Of a stretch of 64,000 nucleotides of DNA, positions 45,937 through 58,927 are shown one piece after another. The first letter of the stretch is position 1, and the number at the start of each line of letters is the position of its first letter. The stretch is from Chrysoporthe austroafricana (Eukaryota > Ascomycota > Sordariomycetes > Diaporthales > Cryphonectriaceae): positions 372,001 through 436,000 of the forward strand of contig JYIP02000005.1 in the NCBI GenBank assembly GCA_001051155.2, read 5' to 3'. Under the pieces are notes generated by a model, which saw only the letters and a program-made list of their open reading frames with translations, ran no database searches and was not told the DNA's origin. Position numbers and translations under genes: made by a program.

Positions 45937-48900
45937 GGGCTGGTGAGTTGCACGACGGCGGAGCCGCACCAGGCCTGTCCTCTCAGGGCATCATGTGTCC
46001 TCGTTTCACAGGCGATATATCGTCAAAGGCGACCGTTGTAGAACCACTACTTGTGATGAACTATGTCCGCTCCGGTGAGCACGTCCATCCCTCGCATTGG
46101 GCCCGACGGCTATCCGTACTTCTTAGTAGAGTTATGGGCCGTTCTCTGGAGGGGGATTCAAGCACGCACGTCTAGACGCCGACGCAGTTCTACGCATACA
46201 CGAAGACTAGAAGCTTCCAATCTGCACAGTTGACCAGTTGGCGTTTTATTCCAGGCCTTCGTCGTGCACGCAGAGACCGAAGCTGCCACGCCTGTGTTCT
46301 GCAGTTGGCGAATCAGTAACCTGCACACGTCTTGGATGGCTTGGCCAAGATGACCAAAATGGGAAACCCGCAGCACTGAAAGCCTGGACAGGCCTATGCA
46401 CCGATGCACCCTGGAAACTTAAGGTAGGGAAAGGAGGTGTCTGTGCCTACAGCTGCCTCGCTCCAATACGAACTCGAAGACATCACGTTTTCCCCTGCAC
46501 ATATCTCGACTTGCGTACCTTCGGGGGGGAAGGGCGGATGCACACCCGCCAGACTCCGGAGTACCTTATGAGGAAAGGGGATACCATCGAACGACCTCTG
46601 ACAACCTTATTGTATCCGTGGGTGAGGAGCAATACACGTTCAGTAGCGATAGTCGACAGCACTGCAGTGCTACACAAGGTGCGCCTTGGAGGTGTCCATG
46701 ACTTGGCATCCACTCACCCTAAGGCGCGTGGTACTCTGCACACTCGGGTGGTTTCGGGAGGACGCTGCGCAGCATCAGACCCATGTCACGGACCGATGCC
46801 CAGTTAGAGCCTGTGGAAACACACGTGGGCAGCAATCTATCTCTCTGCCGCCGGGACAGCGGTCGCCGGGGTAAGGCCAAGGTGGTGGGACCCCCCGCGC
46901 CGCCTGCGGCTCTTAACCCTGAGGTCGTGGACGGTCCTCGGCCAGCGCTGTCGCCTGACGTGCCGTTCCCACGTCGAGACCGTCGACGCTGACAGAGGGA
47001 CAGTCACCCGGCTACAGCTGGGCCGTGCCATGCGCGAGAGAACCTCGTCGAATTCACCGTCGGGGTACTGCTTCGGGAAAGCCAACGACAGCACCCCTCT
47101 CGGAAAGCCCCCACACCCCATCAATTGGGGGTGGATGCACGCTTGGGGGGGGGGAGGGGGAGCAGATCTGCGACCGATCCCCAGCGGCGGCAGAGGCGCA
47201 GACAGGTCGACTCCCCCAGCTTCCATCGTCAGCTCCCCTCGCCCGGCATCCCGGGGCGGGTGGGCCAGACCGAGGATGGATGGCACTGCAGGGCGGGGCT
47301 CGGCGCATGACTGTGGTCCGTATCGAGCGACTCGCATTGCTTATGCAGTGCCGTGCATTTCGCAGTCATAAAAATATCAGCCGTGCGGAAACGCTTACGC
47401 GAAGATACTGACGGGACAGGGAGGAGCATTGGTCGGAGGAGGAAGATCGTTAATAAGCTCGCGCCCCCCCTCCCCCTCATACTCCCCCTCTGTGTGGGCC
47501 TCTCGGGCGTTGATCTGGGATCTGGTACGCTTCTGTGGCTGGCTGAGACGCGCAGAGAGGCAGCTGCTCCGGTGACAGGTTGAAAGGTCCGGGTATCGCT
47601 GACGAAGCCCCAGAGCCGTGGTGAGGGTGTGCCCAGGGCGGCTCGACGGGAGCTCGTCTTGGACGGCGAGACAGCGAATCCGGCACGCTGGATAAGGTCG
47701 GAGATGGTGTAGCGGGGGGCACGCATCCGTGCCACCCCCAATCTCTTGCCTGCGGGCTTCGCGTTCGTGGGACCTGTCGATCTTGTTTCGTTCTCGACGA
47801 TCCTCGGGACCTTGTCTGGGCGTGACCAAAGTTTGGACCAGGTTGGGCTCCAATGCCCGCACGACACCCCTTCCCCATCTTCTCCAAGGAGAGCTTGGCT
47901 GATGCGTGCCCGCCCAGCCTCTCGCACTCGCTGTATCGCTACTCAGGATCCGGGCCGCAGACGCTCGTCATGGGCGCTGGTGGCTTCTGACAGCCTGGTT
48001 TCTGGGCTAGCGTGACATCACTGGGCGGCCTGACGAGGTGGCGCGTCCGGATCAAATCCTCCGCCTGTTCTTCTTCAGCCTTCCATCCCCCTCTTATCGA
48101 TAGACGGCCTCTTCGAGCTTCTGAGATTTCGAGATCCTTCTCTGCGTCCCGAGCCGGGTGCATTCCGCAGCAAGCCGACGGCGACAGGGAGGATGTGACG
48201 TTACTGCTATAGTACAGAAGCCTGAAGGCATATCTACAAGGGAGGCTCGGGCGCGATCGCTGGCTTACTATAGTGTGGGCCAGGTCGTGCGCCCGTCCCG
48301 TGTCTGTTACACATCGTCGCAGCCCCCGAGCTCGTAAGGCCGTCGAGTGCAACTGTGATCATTACCCGTTATGTGCGTGTCTGTCTACTTGCATGTGTCA
48401 GGCCTGCAGTGAGTGAGCTGTTGCCGCCCAGCCCGAGAGCGCCGTACCGCGTTGTCGCCAGGTCGCAATGCCCGACCCGTGCGTGTCGTGCTGGTCACAT
48501 CGGCTGGAGGAGGACGCCGGGCTGAGACAGATCAGATGGTATCGCGAGCTGCCGTGGCATGCTGGGTACGTACCGTGTACTTGGTACATGGCGTACTTAT
48601 GCTGTGTCCCCAACCGCTTCAGCCCTGTTCCTGGCCTGGACGTTGGAGGAAGGACCGCACGACACCCACCTACGTCACCTGGTTCAGCCGCCAGAGATCT
48701 CTCAACACGGCGGCCTCGACAGGACCACAAGTCGAGGCCCGCCGGTGGGAAAGCAAGTCGAACAGGTTATTGTGTCCTGACATACCACTTCGACCTGATT
48801 CCTCCTCGAGGTCTGTCTCGGGTCCCGTACTTTCCCACCCCCCTTCGCAAACACTGGCAGGGAATCGGACAGCTTCTTTTAGTTCCCGCGGATCCCTGCC

Positions 48901-49090
48901 CAGGCGGCACTTGATAGACTGGGGTCCCCTGCAGCGGCTGCAGCGGCGTCCTGCGCCTCGCAGGCCTCGCAGGCCCTGCAGGCCCTACTTAGTACAGGGC
49001 CCTGTCAGTATTACGCCTCGCGCAGAGCTGGGCGAGCGTGCGCGCGTTCCCGTTCCAATCCGAATTCTTCCTTGGTTCTCGCCCGGCGCC

Positions 49091-49158
49091 CCTGCTCCTG
49101 CTCCTGCGCCAGCGCCAGCTCCAGCTCCAGCTCCAATTCCCAACCCCAACTCCAACTC
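49091..49158. repeat. CTCCTG/CAGCTC hexamer-like repeats
   Basis: Successive CTGCTC, GCCAGC, CCAGCT and AACTCC-like hexamers form a low-complexity tract about 600 bases upstream of the TPS3 start. A GC-rich GCAGGCC-type iteration lies shortly before it (48,930-48,990). Confidence 0.7.
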
Positions 49159-49410
49159 TTCCACCACCCCCCCAGCTCCGCCCAACGTCGTCCACGTCCA
49201 GACGGCCACGCGCCCAGACCTCCCTCCTTCACCTCCAACCACCAACCACCTCGGCGATCGTCAACTCGTCTCAGTTGTCCAGGTGGCGCTGGGCTTCCCG
49301 TTCTCTCCCTTCTCGCCCCTCACCCTTCCTCCCCTCGGTCCGTTCCCCCCAAAAAAAAAAGAAAAGCATAACTGGCATCTTTCCTGCATTTTAGACGTGG
49401 CTCTTCTCAC

Positions 49411-49434
49411 CTGCCCTGCCCTGCCCTGCCCTGC
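49411..49434. repeat. CTGCC pentamer repeat
   Basis: About five copies of CTGCC in the presumed TPS3 leader region. A second pentamer array, CCCAA turning into CCCGA, lies at 49644-49672. Confidence 0.75.
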
Positions 49435-49732
49435 TCTACACGGCCGGGTCCCAGCTTCACAGCACCAGCATCTGTCCCCATTTGTGACCTTGTCCTTCCT
49501 CTTCTTTCGTCTTCTGTCCCTTTCCTGTCTCTGCGCGGCATAGGTAGAATCTCGAAACTTCGGCCTTCCTAGAAAATCTTCAACCGCCTCCACACCAGGA
49601 CCCACTGTCCCATGCGAGACGGACGACCCTTGGGAAAATAAAGTCCCAACCCAACCCAACCCGACCCGACCAACTTCGATGCTGCACGGCTCTCTGCCTC
49701 CATAGGACACCGCCCGACAGCCTCTGTTCAAG

Positions 49733-52700
49733 ATGACCGTCTTCATCGCCTCCCTGTGAGTCCCTCCAGCGCCCGCCGCCCTCCCCCTAGTGCTCCCAGT
49801 CTCGAGGTTTCGTGAGGTCCGACCACCAGGACCCACACCAGCCCTCTACGTCATTGTAGGCTCTGTGATGGCTTCGTCGCTCGTGCTGATAGCTACTCTT
49901 TCTGGCGCAGCTTCCTGCCCAAAACCGTCCATTTCACCCTTCCCGGCACGCCTGCTAGGAACCCAAGGCTCCTCCCCGAGGCCCCCAGGGCCAAGAAGCC
50001 AAGACCTGCCGCCACGAGACAGCCCACCCTCTTTCCCGGCAACCAGGACGACATCACCCCTCCAGACACTCCCGTCGACGAGAAGCCACCGGCAGACATC
50101 TTCACAAACGAGGACGGCTTCCGCATTCACTATCCCCCCAACTCCAAGGACGACGAGACCTTCGGCTCCCACAGGGCCACCCCAGGGTACCAGGGCTCTC
50201 CAGTATGGGGCAGGCGCAGCGATCAGCCGTCCTCGCGCGCGCACACCCCTCCGCCGTCCTCCGTCCTCGAGCATAACAAGCAGCTGAGGGCGAAGGCCCA
50301 GGAGCTGGGGCGTCAGGGCATTGTGCAGCCCAGGGCTATCTACCGGAGCGATAGCCACGACAGAGTCTTTGCCCACGCCGACTGGAAGATTGTCAATGCC
50401 GACCAGGGCAATGGTGGTTTGCGCCATGCCGCAGAGGCGGCCGCTCGCGAGGGCAAGCTGGACGAGGTGACGTGGGTCGGTTCTCTCGGCATGCCGACGG
50501 ACGCCCTCGAGGGCAGCCAGCAGAAGCAGGACATCGAGGACCGTCTGGCCACCGAATTCGACATGCTTACCGTCTTCTGCAGCGACAAGGACTTTGACGG
50601 CCACTACTCCCACTTCTGCAAGCAGATCCTGTGGCCCGTCTTCCACTACCAGCTCCCCGACAACCCCAAGAGCAAGGCCTATGAGGATCATTCATATAAG
50701 CACTATGTCAACGTGAACCGTGCTTTCGCCGACAAGATCATTAAGAACTGGAAGAAGGGCGATGTCATCTGGATCCATGACTACCACCTGCTTCTCGTTC
50801 CCGGCATGATCCGTCAGAAGCTACCCGAGGCTGAGATTGGCTTCTTCCTGCACGTCGCGTTCCCGTCGTCCGAGGTCTTCCGGTGCCTGGCCGTCCGCAA
50901 GGAGCTTTTGGAGGGCATGCTGGGCGCCAACCTGATCGGTTTCCAGATCCACGAGTACACGCGGCACTTTTTGCAGACCTGCAGTCGTATACTGAACGCA
51001 GAGGCGAACCCGGATGGCTTGCAGCTTGATGACCGCTTTGTCGATGTCATCAACCTGCCCATCGGTATTGATCCGGTTCAGCTTAACGAGCACCGCGAGG
51101 ACGCGCAGGTGCAGAAGTGGCTCAATGTGCTGCAGGAGCGCTATGCCGGCAAGAAGCTGATCGTCGCGCGAGACAAGCTGGACCACGTCCGGGGCGTCCG
51201 ACAGAAGCTCCTGTCCTACGAGCTCTTCCTGAACACGAATCCCGAGTGGCGCGGTAACGTGATCCTCATACAAGTTGCCCTGTCGTCAAGCGAGAAGTCG
51301 GAGCTTGATGCCACAGTGAGCGATATTGTTACTCGCATCAACTCCTCTTACGCGAATCTCGCCTACCAACCGGTCGTATACTTGAAGCAGGACATAGATT
51401 ATGCTCAGTACCTGGCGCTCCTGACCATTGCTGACGCTCTGATGATAACATCGCAGCGTGAAGGCATGAATCTGACGTCTCATGAGTACTTGTATTGCCA
51501 GGACGGCAAGTTTCTAAACGAAAAGAAACACGGTTCGCTGATCTTGTCTGAGTTCACCGGCACCGCCTCTCTGTTTGGTGGCAACGAGCTCTCTGTGAAC
51601 CCGTGGGACTACAGGGCTTGTGCCAATGCTATCAGGAAGGCCCTGGACATGGGTAACACCGAGAAGGAGCAGCGGTGGACGAGACTGCACGAGTGTGTGT
51701 TGCAGCACACGGGCTCTCATTGGTTCACAGAGCTCATGGTACGCTTGGATCACGCTTATAACGAACAGCATCGACATGACCAGACCTCTGTGCCCCGCCT
51801 GAATCTGAACACCCTCACTCGGCGGTACAAAGATAGCCAGCGACGACTCTTCATCCTGGACTATGAGAACACCCTGGTCAACTGGGGACCGGTCAACCAG
51901 ATCATCCCGTCTAGCCCCCAGGTGAGTGGATATTTCCACGTTACTAACTATCTCCCTCAATATCTCTCAGTCTAAAACTATCAAGCCCGAGGCATTCCCG
52001 GCCGGCGCTGCGCGTCTCAACCGCATGGCTAACGACATAACGACGCAGCGCACTTTGGATGTCCTCAATGAATTGCTTTTGGACGAGCGAAACACCGTAT
52101 ATGTGATGTCTGGACGGCGACCCGAGGAGCTGGACCGCCTCTTTCGTCGCGTCCCTAACCTGGGCCTCATCGCCGAGAACGGCTGCTTCCTCAAGGACTG
52201 CGGCAGTGATGCCTGGACCGAGATGGCCGACCCGGAGCACATCAGGGCGTGGAAGGAGTCAGTGAAGGGCATACTCAACTATTACCTGGAGCGCACGCCG
52301 GGGGCCGAGATCGAGGAGCGCCGCTGCAGCCTCATCTTCCACTACAAGAGCGCCGAGAACTGGGAGCACGCGGTCAGCCAGGCCAGCGATTGTGCCTCGC
52401 ATATCAACGACGCCTGCGAGAAGCAGCGTGTCCACGCCATCCCAACTGACGGGTCGATAATAGTAGAACCTGTGGATTGGACCAAGAGCACGGCTGCCGA
52501 GAAGATCTTCGAGGATCTGCAGACCCGCCTGCCTGCCGACGAGACGCACAAGAGCCGTGTGGACTTCCTCATGGTCGTTGGCGACGGCAGGGACGACGAA
52601 AAGGTATTCAGGTGGGCGAACACCCTTGGTGAGGAGAAGGTGATCAAGGAAGTGGTCACCGTCAGCCTGGGCAACAGGAATACCGAGGCTTCGTCCACCA

Positions 52701-52765
52701 TGACGCAGGGCGTGAGCGGCGTCCTCATGGTCCTGCAGAAGCTGGCCTCGTCCTCAGGCGAGTGA
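49733..52765 (+). CDS. TPS3: Trehalose synthase complex regulatory subunit (TPS3-like)
   Basis: Three exons (49733-49755, 49911-51921, 51971-52765) give about 942 residues. Exon 1 encodes only MTVFIASL; joining it to exon 2 gives the usual MTVFIASLFLPKTVHF start. A disordered linker leads to a GT20 trehalose-6-phosphate-synthase-like domain (from about residue 120 to 590, with GDVIWIHDYHLLLVPGMIR and SQREGMNLTSHEYLYCQ). A phosphatase-like HAD domain follows (from about 650). Both look catalytically degraded. The HAD nucleophile motif reads LDYENTLV (about 658-662), where active phosphatases have DxDGT. The synthase phosphate-contact region reads LDHVRGVRQKL instead of LDYxKG. This pattern is that of the non-catalytic TPS3/TSL1 subunits that scaffold and regulate the cytosolic TPS1-TPS2 complex in stress metabolism. 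The frame is intact. Confidence 0.88.
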
Positions 52766-55700
52766 GTGACCACTACCGCCCGCAGGACAAGCCGATCGAC
52801 CTTGGTGACCGGCATGCCCATCCCCGGAGCGAGCGATGGCCACCACGAAAGGAAAAAGAAATAAAGGAAAAGCACAGTTGAAACGAGGGCAGGGGTCCTC
52901 GGTCCTCGAGGATCGTCCATTGCGTTTCTGGAGTGTCGGTTTCCCTTTGCAGGAAGTCTTTGTGCCCCGAGACCACTATGTGGCGTCCGGACCACACTCA
53001 CCTCACTTGATCGTGAGTGGCCCTGCCGCTCACAGGTATGATCTATCATTTGTCTGGACCCTGATCTCGCCGGCACATCACGCCATCTTGTCTCGGCATG
53101 TCTCGGTAGGCGATAACCCAGGCCCTCGGCCCCTTCCTTGATACACGTCTCGGCACACACTGCTGAGAAGACGGGCCGTTATCCTTGTTTCCTTTGTATA
53201 CCTGCTGTGTTGTTTTGACGTTCACGAGCGTGCCGGTATGCATGGTTGGTTTGTTTTTTACGTGATGAAATGAGGCAAAAGAATGTACCAGAATCGGCTC
53301 GGGAGGGGTTTATTTGGAACAGGACAGGGGAAAAAAGATGGGGACCATCGCCACTCCCACATGCCAACATAGACTGTGCGCCATCCTTCATACATCAATC
53401 ACATCGCAAAATCAAAGTTCCCTGACATCGGCACGAGACATATTCTGGGGCACCCTGCAGCAAGACCCTGCGGAAACACCCTGTCACTACACGTCACGCA
53501 CTCTTTTTGCGGGCTTTACTGTACTCTACCGTTCCTAGATAGATGCTCTCTGTACTTGTTAGGAAGGCAATCATCAGTGTTAGACGCTTTCACTTCTCAT
53601 CACGTGTGCTACCTCGAAGGGGCGGGGAGAAGACCGTAAGCACTCTAGTGTCAACAACGCACCCCACGCCAGCAGTCTAAAGCCGCCGCTCTCCTTACCA
53701 GCTAGGCCTCTTCTTCTGGCAAAAAGAGAAGGGGGAGGCCGCGGGGCCGAGGAGAGGGGGCCTTCTCTCGTGTGTAACGTTGCCGTGTGGTTCGATGGTG
53801 GCTGGGAGGGAGCACCTTGCCGCTGTGGGAAGAGGCTGGAGGGGCGGTCGAGCACGCAGACGATCTTGACCTGGGCTGAGACCAAATCTCCAGGATCTTC
53901 AGATCGGTCGCGAAAGCGTGGTGTGGTGCGGTGCGGTGTGGCGTGGGCAGATAGGTGGGTGGGTGACCGGTATAGCACAACAACCCAGACTGCCCGCGCA
54001 GGCAGGGTTGCTTTTCGTTCGTGTTTGTTGCTTCAGTGCCGGGGCGGCCGTGAGCTGGCCCCAAGAGGTCAAAGACAAGACACGAGGGAGTCGGCGTAGG
54101 GCGAACTGGTAGAGAGGGGGGTAGGGATGGGAAGTGTCTGCTCTGGCCGTGGTATTCCCACCGCACAACTCTCTAGACGCCACAGACTTCAGTCTGTATT
54201 GCGACCAGCAGGAGGCGAGGATATCCATGTGAGGAGACCTAGTGCGGCTAGAGGGGCGGCGTGGTCAGTAATCTCTCTGGGGCTTGATTTACACCATTCG
54301 ACATGGTTCTGTGCGTCTCCCTCCCCCAGGCAGTCTGGCCCACGATCACGATTGCCTCGCCCGCCCCTCGCGAGACCTGCTGGGAGTCCAGCCAGGCCGG
54401 TCGTCGTTGGTGGCTGCGGTGAGCCAGTACGGAAAGGGGAGGTGATCGAGCGTGAAAGGAGAGTGGGACCGGCCGGACGAGGGTATCCAGGCCACCGCGA
54501 TCCTGTGAAGGGCTGGATGAAGTGCCTGCATCCCAGGTCTTTTCAGAAAGACTCTTGGTCGACGATGATGGCGGAGCCACGCCGGAAAGGAAGCATCATG
54601 AGTAATGCTCGCTATCACTCTCGAGGAGAGCCTTAGGCAGCATGACTCGATAGATGAGCTCTCGAGGCCTCCTACGGGGGCGATAGTCTGTCCTGAGGTC
54701 ACGAGACTGGCCGGAAGTAGCTAGGGGGCCAAGGGGTCCGGCTCGGGACTATACTGTCCCGTCTTTGAGCACGACAACACGTTACTCCCGGCCATTGCCT
54801 ATTAATCTTCCTACCACGGCAGTAACACGACGCGTGACGCCGCCTCCTCCTCCTTAGCCCGTCCTTTCGCTCTGTCCGCCCGGTTTCTAGAAGCCTTCTA
54901 GCCTTGGGCGACACCGTGCCGCTTGCCTTGCTAGAAAGAGGCCGGCCTTGCTGGCTAGCTGGGTCGACTGTCCGCCTCGGATCGGCAGCAGGAGGACATC
55001 CCACCCTGTCCGGCTGCCCGATGGCGCAGGTTGTGGCGGGATCGTCGAGCATGCCGTCTCAGCTGGGGAGGCGTTCTGGAATTCTTTTACGAAATTGAAG
55101 GCTTCTCGTGGCGTGTCCGCCGAGTCCAGATTCTCAGCCCGCGCGCGGGCGCCCGCGCACTCCTCCAGGCCTAGAAACATTCTCGGAGGCACCCGTGTGT
55201 GCGGAGTGTAGCTTGATTTCCGTGCGCTCTTGCGTGTTTCTAAGTATGTCTGTGTGTTATAAGGGGGGTGCCTATCATGATGGCCATGTCTCGGCTCCCC
55301 TCTCGTGCGGTATTCGGCATGCCGATGCAAGGGCCTCCCGGACACTGCGCGCAGCACATGCAGCCGAGTAGCCCCTTGATCGTCCGGCTTGTTGATCCTG
55401 TTCCGCAATAACCTAGTCCTGATCTCCTCGGTAAATGTTGTCGTTTTTCGGACGATGTCATCCCCTGCAGAAGGGCCTTCAGTAATAGGTGGCATAGGCT
55501 GTGGGTCCTGTAGAATCTATATTGCTATATGCCAATAGTGGTGGCGGGGAGATTGTATTTCAGTATACTGGGTAGGACTGAATGGAGCAGGTGATACCTC
55601 TGCTCAAGCTGCGCAAAGAACGGAGATGTCATCTTCGAGTGGTCCCTCGAGGGAGCCGACGGAGATGGTCTGGCCAAGGAGAACCCTGCTGGGAGGCGAA

Positions 55701-58700
55701 GTGTCTTCGTGAGGTGTTTTTCGCGTCTTGACGTGGCGTTGGCGATCTCTGTTTGCGGGCATGCCGTTCTCGATGTGGCCATCTCGTAATGAACCCGCAT
55801 GACATTCTGGTGACGTGACTTCTGCAAGCCACACAGCAGATCAAGCCGGTCTACATGCGCGCAGACCATCCCCATCGTCGGCGGTAATTGTGATGCTCAC
55901 GACAAGGGAGAGCGGTAGTCGAGATGACAGGCCGCCGCGCTGCAAGCCACTCGCCTCAAGCAGAACGCCATACATACATGCTCGAGTTGGTGGGATCCCG
56001 CATTGCTCGAATACGGCCGAGACCATCGCCATGGGATCGAGCTTCCGCCCGGCCCTCCTCTTTCTTCGTGCTGCCGCGAGGCTTGGGAGCCGTTGGGACT
56101 ATGAGCAGCCTCCTGATCTGGCAGGTGCCACAGCATTGACACAACCAACCGCATGATATGCCTACCCGGCCATACGGCCGAGTAGAAGCCAGCTAACTAT
56201 CTGCGGACAGTCAGAAATAGTACCAATGTTACGGATACAAGGGCGTCAACGAGGCTGAACTGGTAACACGGGCCAGACCGGGACCTGTTTCTTATTCCCG
56301 GGATTTGAAGAAGTCACGAACCTGCCCCCTTGGCTGGGGTGGAAATTGGACGTCCCGAGCATGCCTTGATGGGAGCAGCGCCTTGACCAGCCCGGGGCCA
56401 TTCCGCCGTAAAATACTACATCCTCGTTGCGTGGGTACCATTGCCGGGCCGCTCTCGCGGCTCCAATTGCCTCCAGATGCCAGTAATATCAAGCCGGTGT
56501 GTAGATCTCGGGCAGCGGAGCATCAGATCGTCACGTCCCCGAGACCTTCCGCTCCTTTGAGAAGCATTATTACTGGTGCTAGAGTAGAGGGCTGGATTCC
56601 CAGGCAGGGATTTGGCTTCCTCAGCCGCATGTTAGCCTTCCGCGTCGTGGAGGGCTAGGCAAGGCAGAGAGGGTCTGGATACAGAAAGCCTAAGATGTTG
56701 GTAGGCCGCAAAAGTGACAGATGAAGCGGCACTAAGTGACAAGGAACCGTGCCCCATGATGGGTCGCATCGCAGGATTGCTGCGTACGCTTGATATCACG
56801 GGCTCCAGGGGCATTGTCCAATGGAAAGACGCACTTTGTACCGACAGAAAGGAACCGAGTGCACCCAAACCTGTATCCGGAGGTTGCACAATGCAGGGGA
56901 TGATGCCAGGGAGTTCCGCAGAGCAGTGATGGCTCACAGACGTGGGTGTGTTTTTCGTTCCAACTTGGTCATAGGTGCTGGGCGACCTCGTCGTATGCCA
57001 TAGCACGTGCTGCTCTTGGTCCACCGTCCCATCGCTCTAGATGACTACTTGCGTATGACCTGATTAGCTGAGGCGCGCGGGCAAAGATGTGCGTGTAAGT
57101 GAACTTGACTAGGCTCGACGAGCAGGCAAAGGATCTCGCCGGGACCGCGGCGAACGCCTCCAGAGTATCGCCCAGTCCAGTCCTGTCAAGCATGAGTGGG
57201 TAGTGGGGCTATCGCAGCCTGCTACGCCTGCGAATCATAGCGCTCTATCAACGCAGATCAAGCTTCAGCCTCCAGCGCCACCATCGCGGGCATGCCTCTG
57301 ATGCCTGTCATGTGCTACCAGGTGACAACCACTTCTTCGCCGTGGCTACGCGGGTTGCAGATGGCGTCTCCCACTCCGTCTTCTAGCCTGTTGGAAGGTG
57401 GGCCACATCCAAAGGCAAGGCCAGGAGCAGGCCGCAAACGGCACAGCGCGGTTTGCGTAGGAGCGGCAGAGCGCGCTGGTGGATAAGCGGTCTCCGGGGC
57501 GGCGCACTGGAGCTTCGACCTTGACGCGGCAGGGACCTGACGACAAAGAGAAGGATGTTCGGGACCATCCCGTATAGAGATAAGGTTATTTCCCCACCAT
57601 TCAGGATATGCATGTGGAGTTTGAAGTGGACAAGCACGCCTACTAAGTCTCTCTGCCTTCCATCTGATAGCATGGGCCGTGGGGTTGGCTCCGATCCAGG
57701 CCAGACCTGGTATCGATTTCTCCTCCATATGCTGTCGTCAGCCAGGGACTACCTAGAAAGGTCGGAACCAGGATATCGTCGCCATCAGCGAGTGTCGCAG
57801 GAAGAGGCTGCTCACAGGAAACACTGAGGGATCTGTCATGAAGGTAGGAAGCGAGTGCTGACTATTTCTTTTGCGCACGAGCCCGTCAGATGCTGGACTT
57901 GTTGAGACGACTCCGCCGCCAGAATCACCAGTGCTGGTCCGTAGAGACGAGATGGTCATCAAGCGCCCTGACCACGCTAGACACCTCAGGCTTCGACTAC
58001 CTCCGTAGATCTTCTAGAAACCGGTGAGGCATCTCGTGCCGTGTTTGCCGTCTCTGGTGTCTTCAAGGAGCACGGGCTAGAGTTCTTTGAGAGGAAACTT
58101 ACCCAGTGTAGGCAAAGCCATGCTCCACATCGCAGCTTGCAGTTCCGGGTAGGCTGCGAGGAGAGCACTGACTATGGCTCTCCTGGCTGAGGTGCTGGCA
58201 CCAGAGATGTAGACGCCGGGACATCTCCCATGCCTCAAGTGTTGTGCTTGGCCAGGACAGGGCTAAAAAGCAACCGGTAGATCTCTCCAATGGCGATGCG
58301 CCGCCAGGGGCTGAGATTTGCAGATATGTTAATGCCAGGGAGGGCACGGGCTCCGAGAGGGTGTTGGCACCCAGGTCCCAGGTTGGACGGCCGTCATATC
58401 GCTTCCAACCGCATACCTCCCTGTGAGATCGAGGCCCTTGTCGCCTTGTCAAAGCAGCAGACCTACATCCCTGCCTTGTCCTGTGCCAACCATGCGCCGT
58501 AGTCTGCATGAATGCGAATTCACACGCCATGTCGGCTTGCAGACCCTATCCTCGCCTGTCTAACCCCCTTTCGTATGTATCCATTAGCTCGTCGTCAGGC
58601 TCTCATGTCAAGTCGGCGAGCCGATGTGTCGGTGCATACGGGCCGGTATAAAGTAGACATCGTCCCTGCCGCTCGCATGTGTATCTCGACAATCAAACGA

Positions 58701-58927
58701 CGTTCCATGACCCGAAGGGTTCCCTTATACGTGTCTCACCACGGCATTCTTCAATCGTGACCTCTTCGCGTACTCCACGCGGCAGGCCTTCTGTGTGTCG
58801 TGTCTCTTTTGACAAAAAGCCAAGCGTCGCCGTTTGCATCGCCCTCACAGCTCGTCTTCTCTAGCTGCCCCATCGCAACCCATCTTTCACGGCTGTACCG
58901 GACATAATCTTCGACAAACCACAACAC
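52766..58927. other. 6.2-kb gene-free stretch
   Basis: I find no supported gene on either strand. The longest open frame (54887-55495 minus, 202 codons) is Arg/Pro-rich without motifs. Others are shorter and overlapping. GC content is moderate, with no striking repeats. The region could contain an extended upstream control region of the Clr5-domain gene, non-coding RNA, or old degraded sequence; the sequence alone does not decide. Confidence 0.5.

Larger units (their letters stand above)
45937..49732. other. 3.8-kb gene-free stretch before TPS3
   Basis: No gene recognised on either strand. Several long frames exist (for example 47229-47927 minus and 48413-49543 plus), but they are Pro/Arg/Ser-rich, overlap each other and carry no motif. 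The last about 700 bases are pyrimidine-rich with several short tandem repeats and probably form the TPS3 promoter and leader. Confidence 0.5.

Noticed and set aside
47229..47927. 232-codon minus-strand ORF
   Set aside because: Low-complexity Arg/Ser/Pro composition, overlaps several other equally long frames, no motif.
48413..49543. 376-codon plus-strand ORF upstream of TPS3
   Set aside because: Runs through tandem repeats and pyrimidine tracts; no conserved segment; looks like promoter/leader sequence.
54887..55495. 202-codon minus-strand ORF in the gene-free interval
   Set aside because: No recognisable domain and no supporting splice or start context; kept only as a mention.
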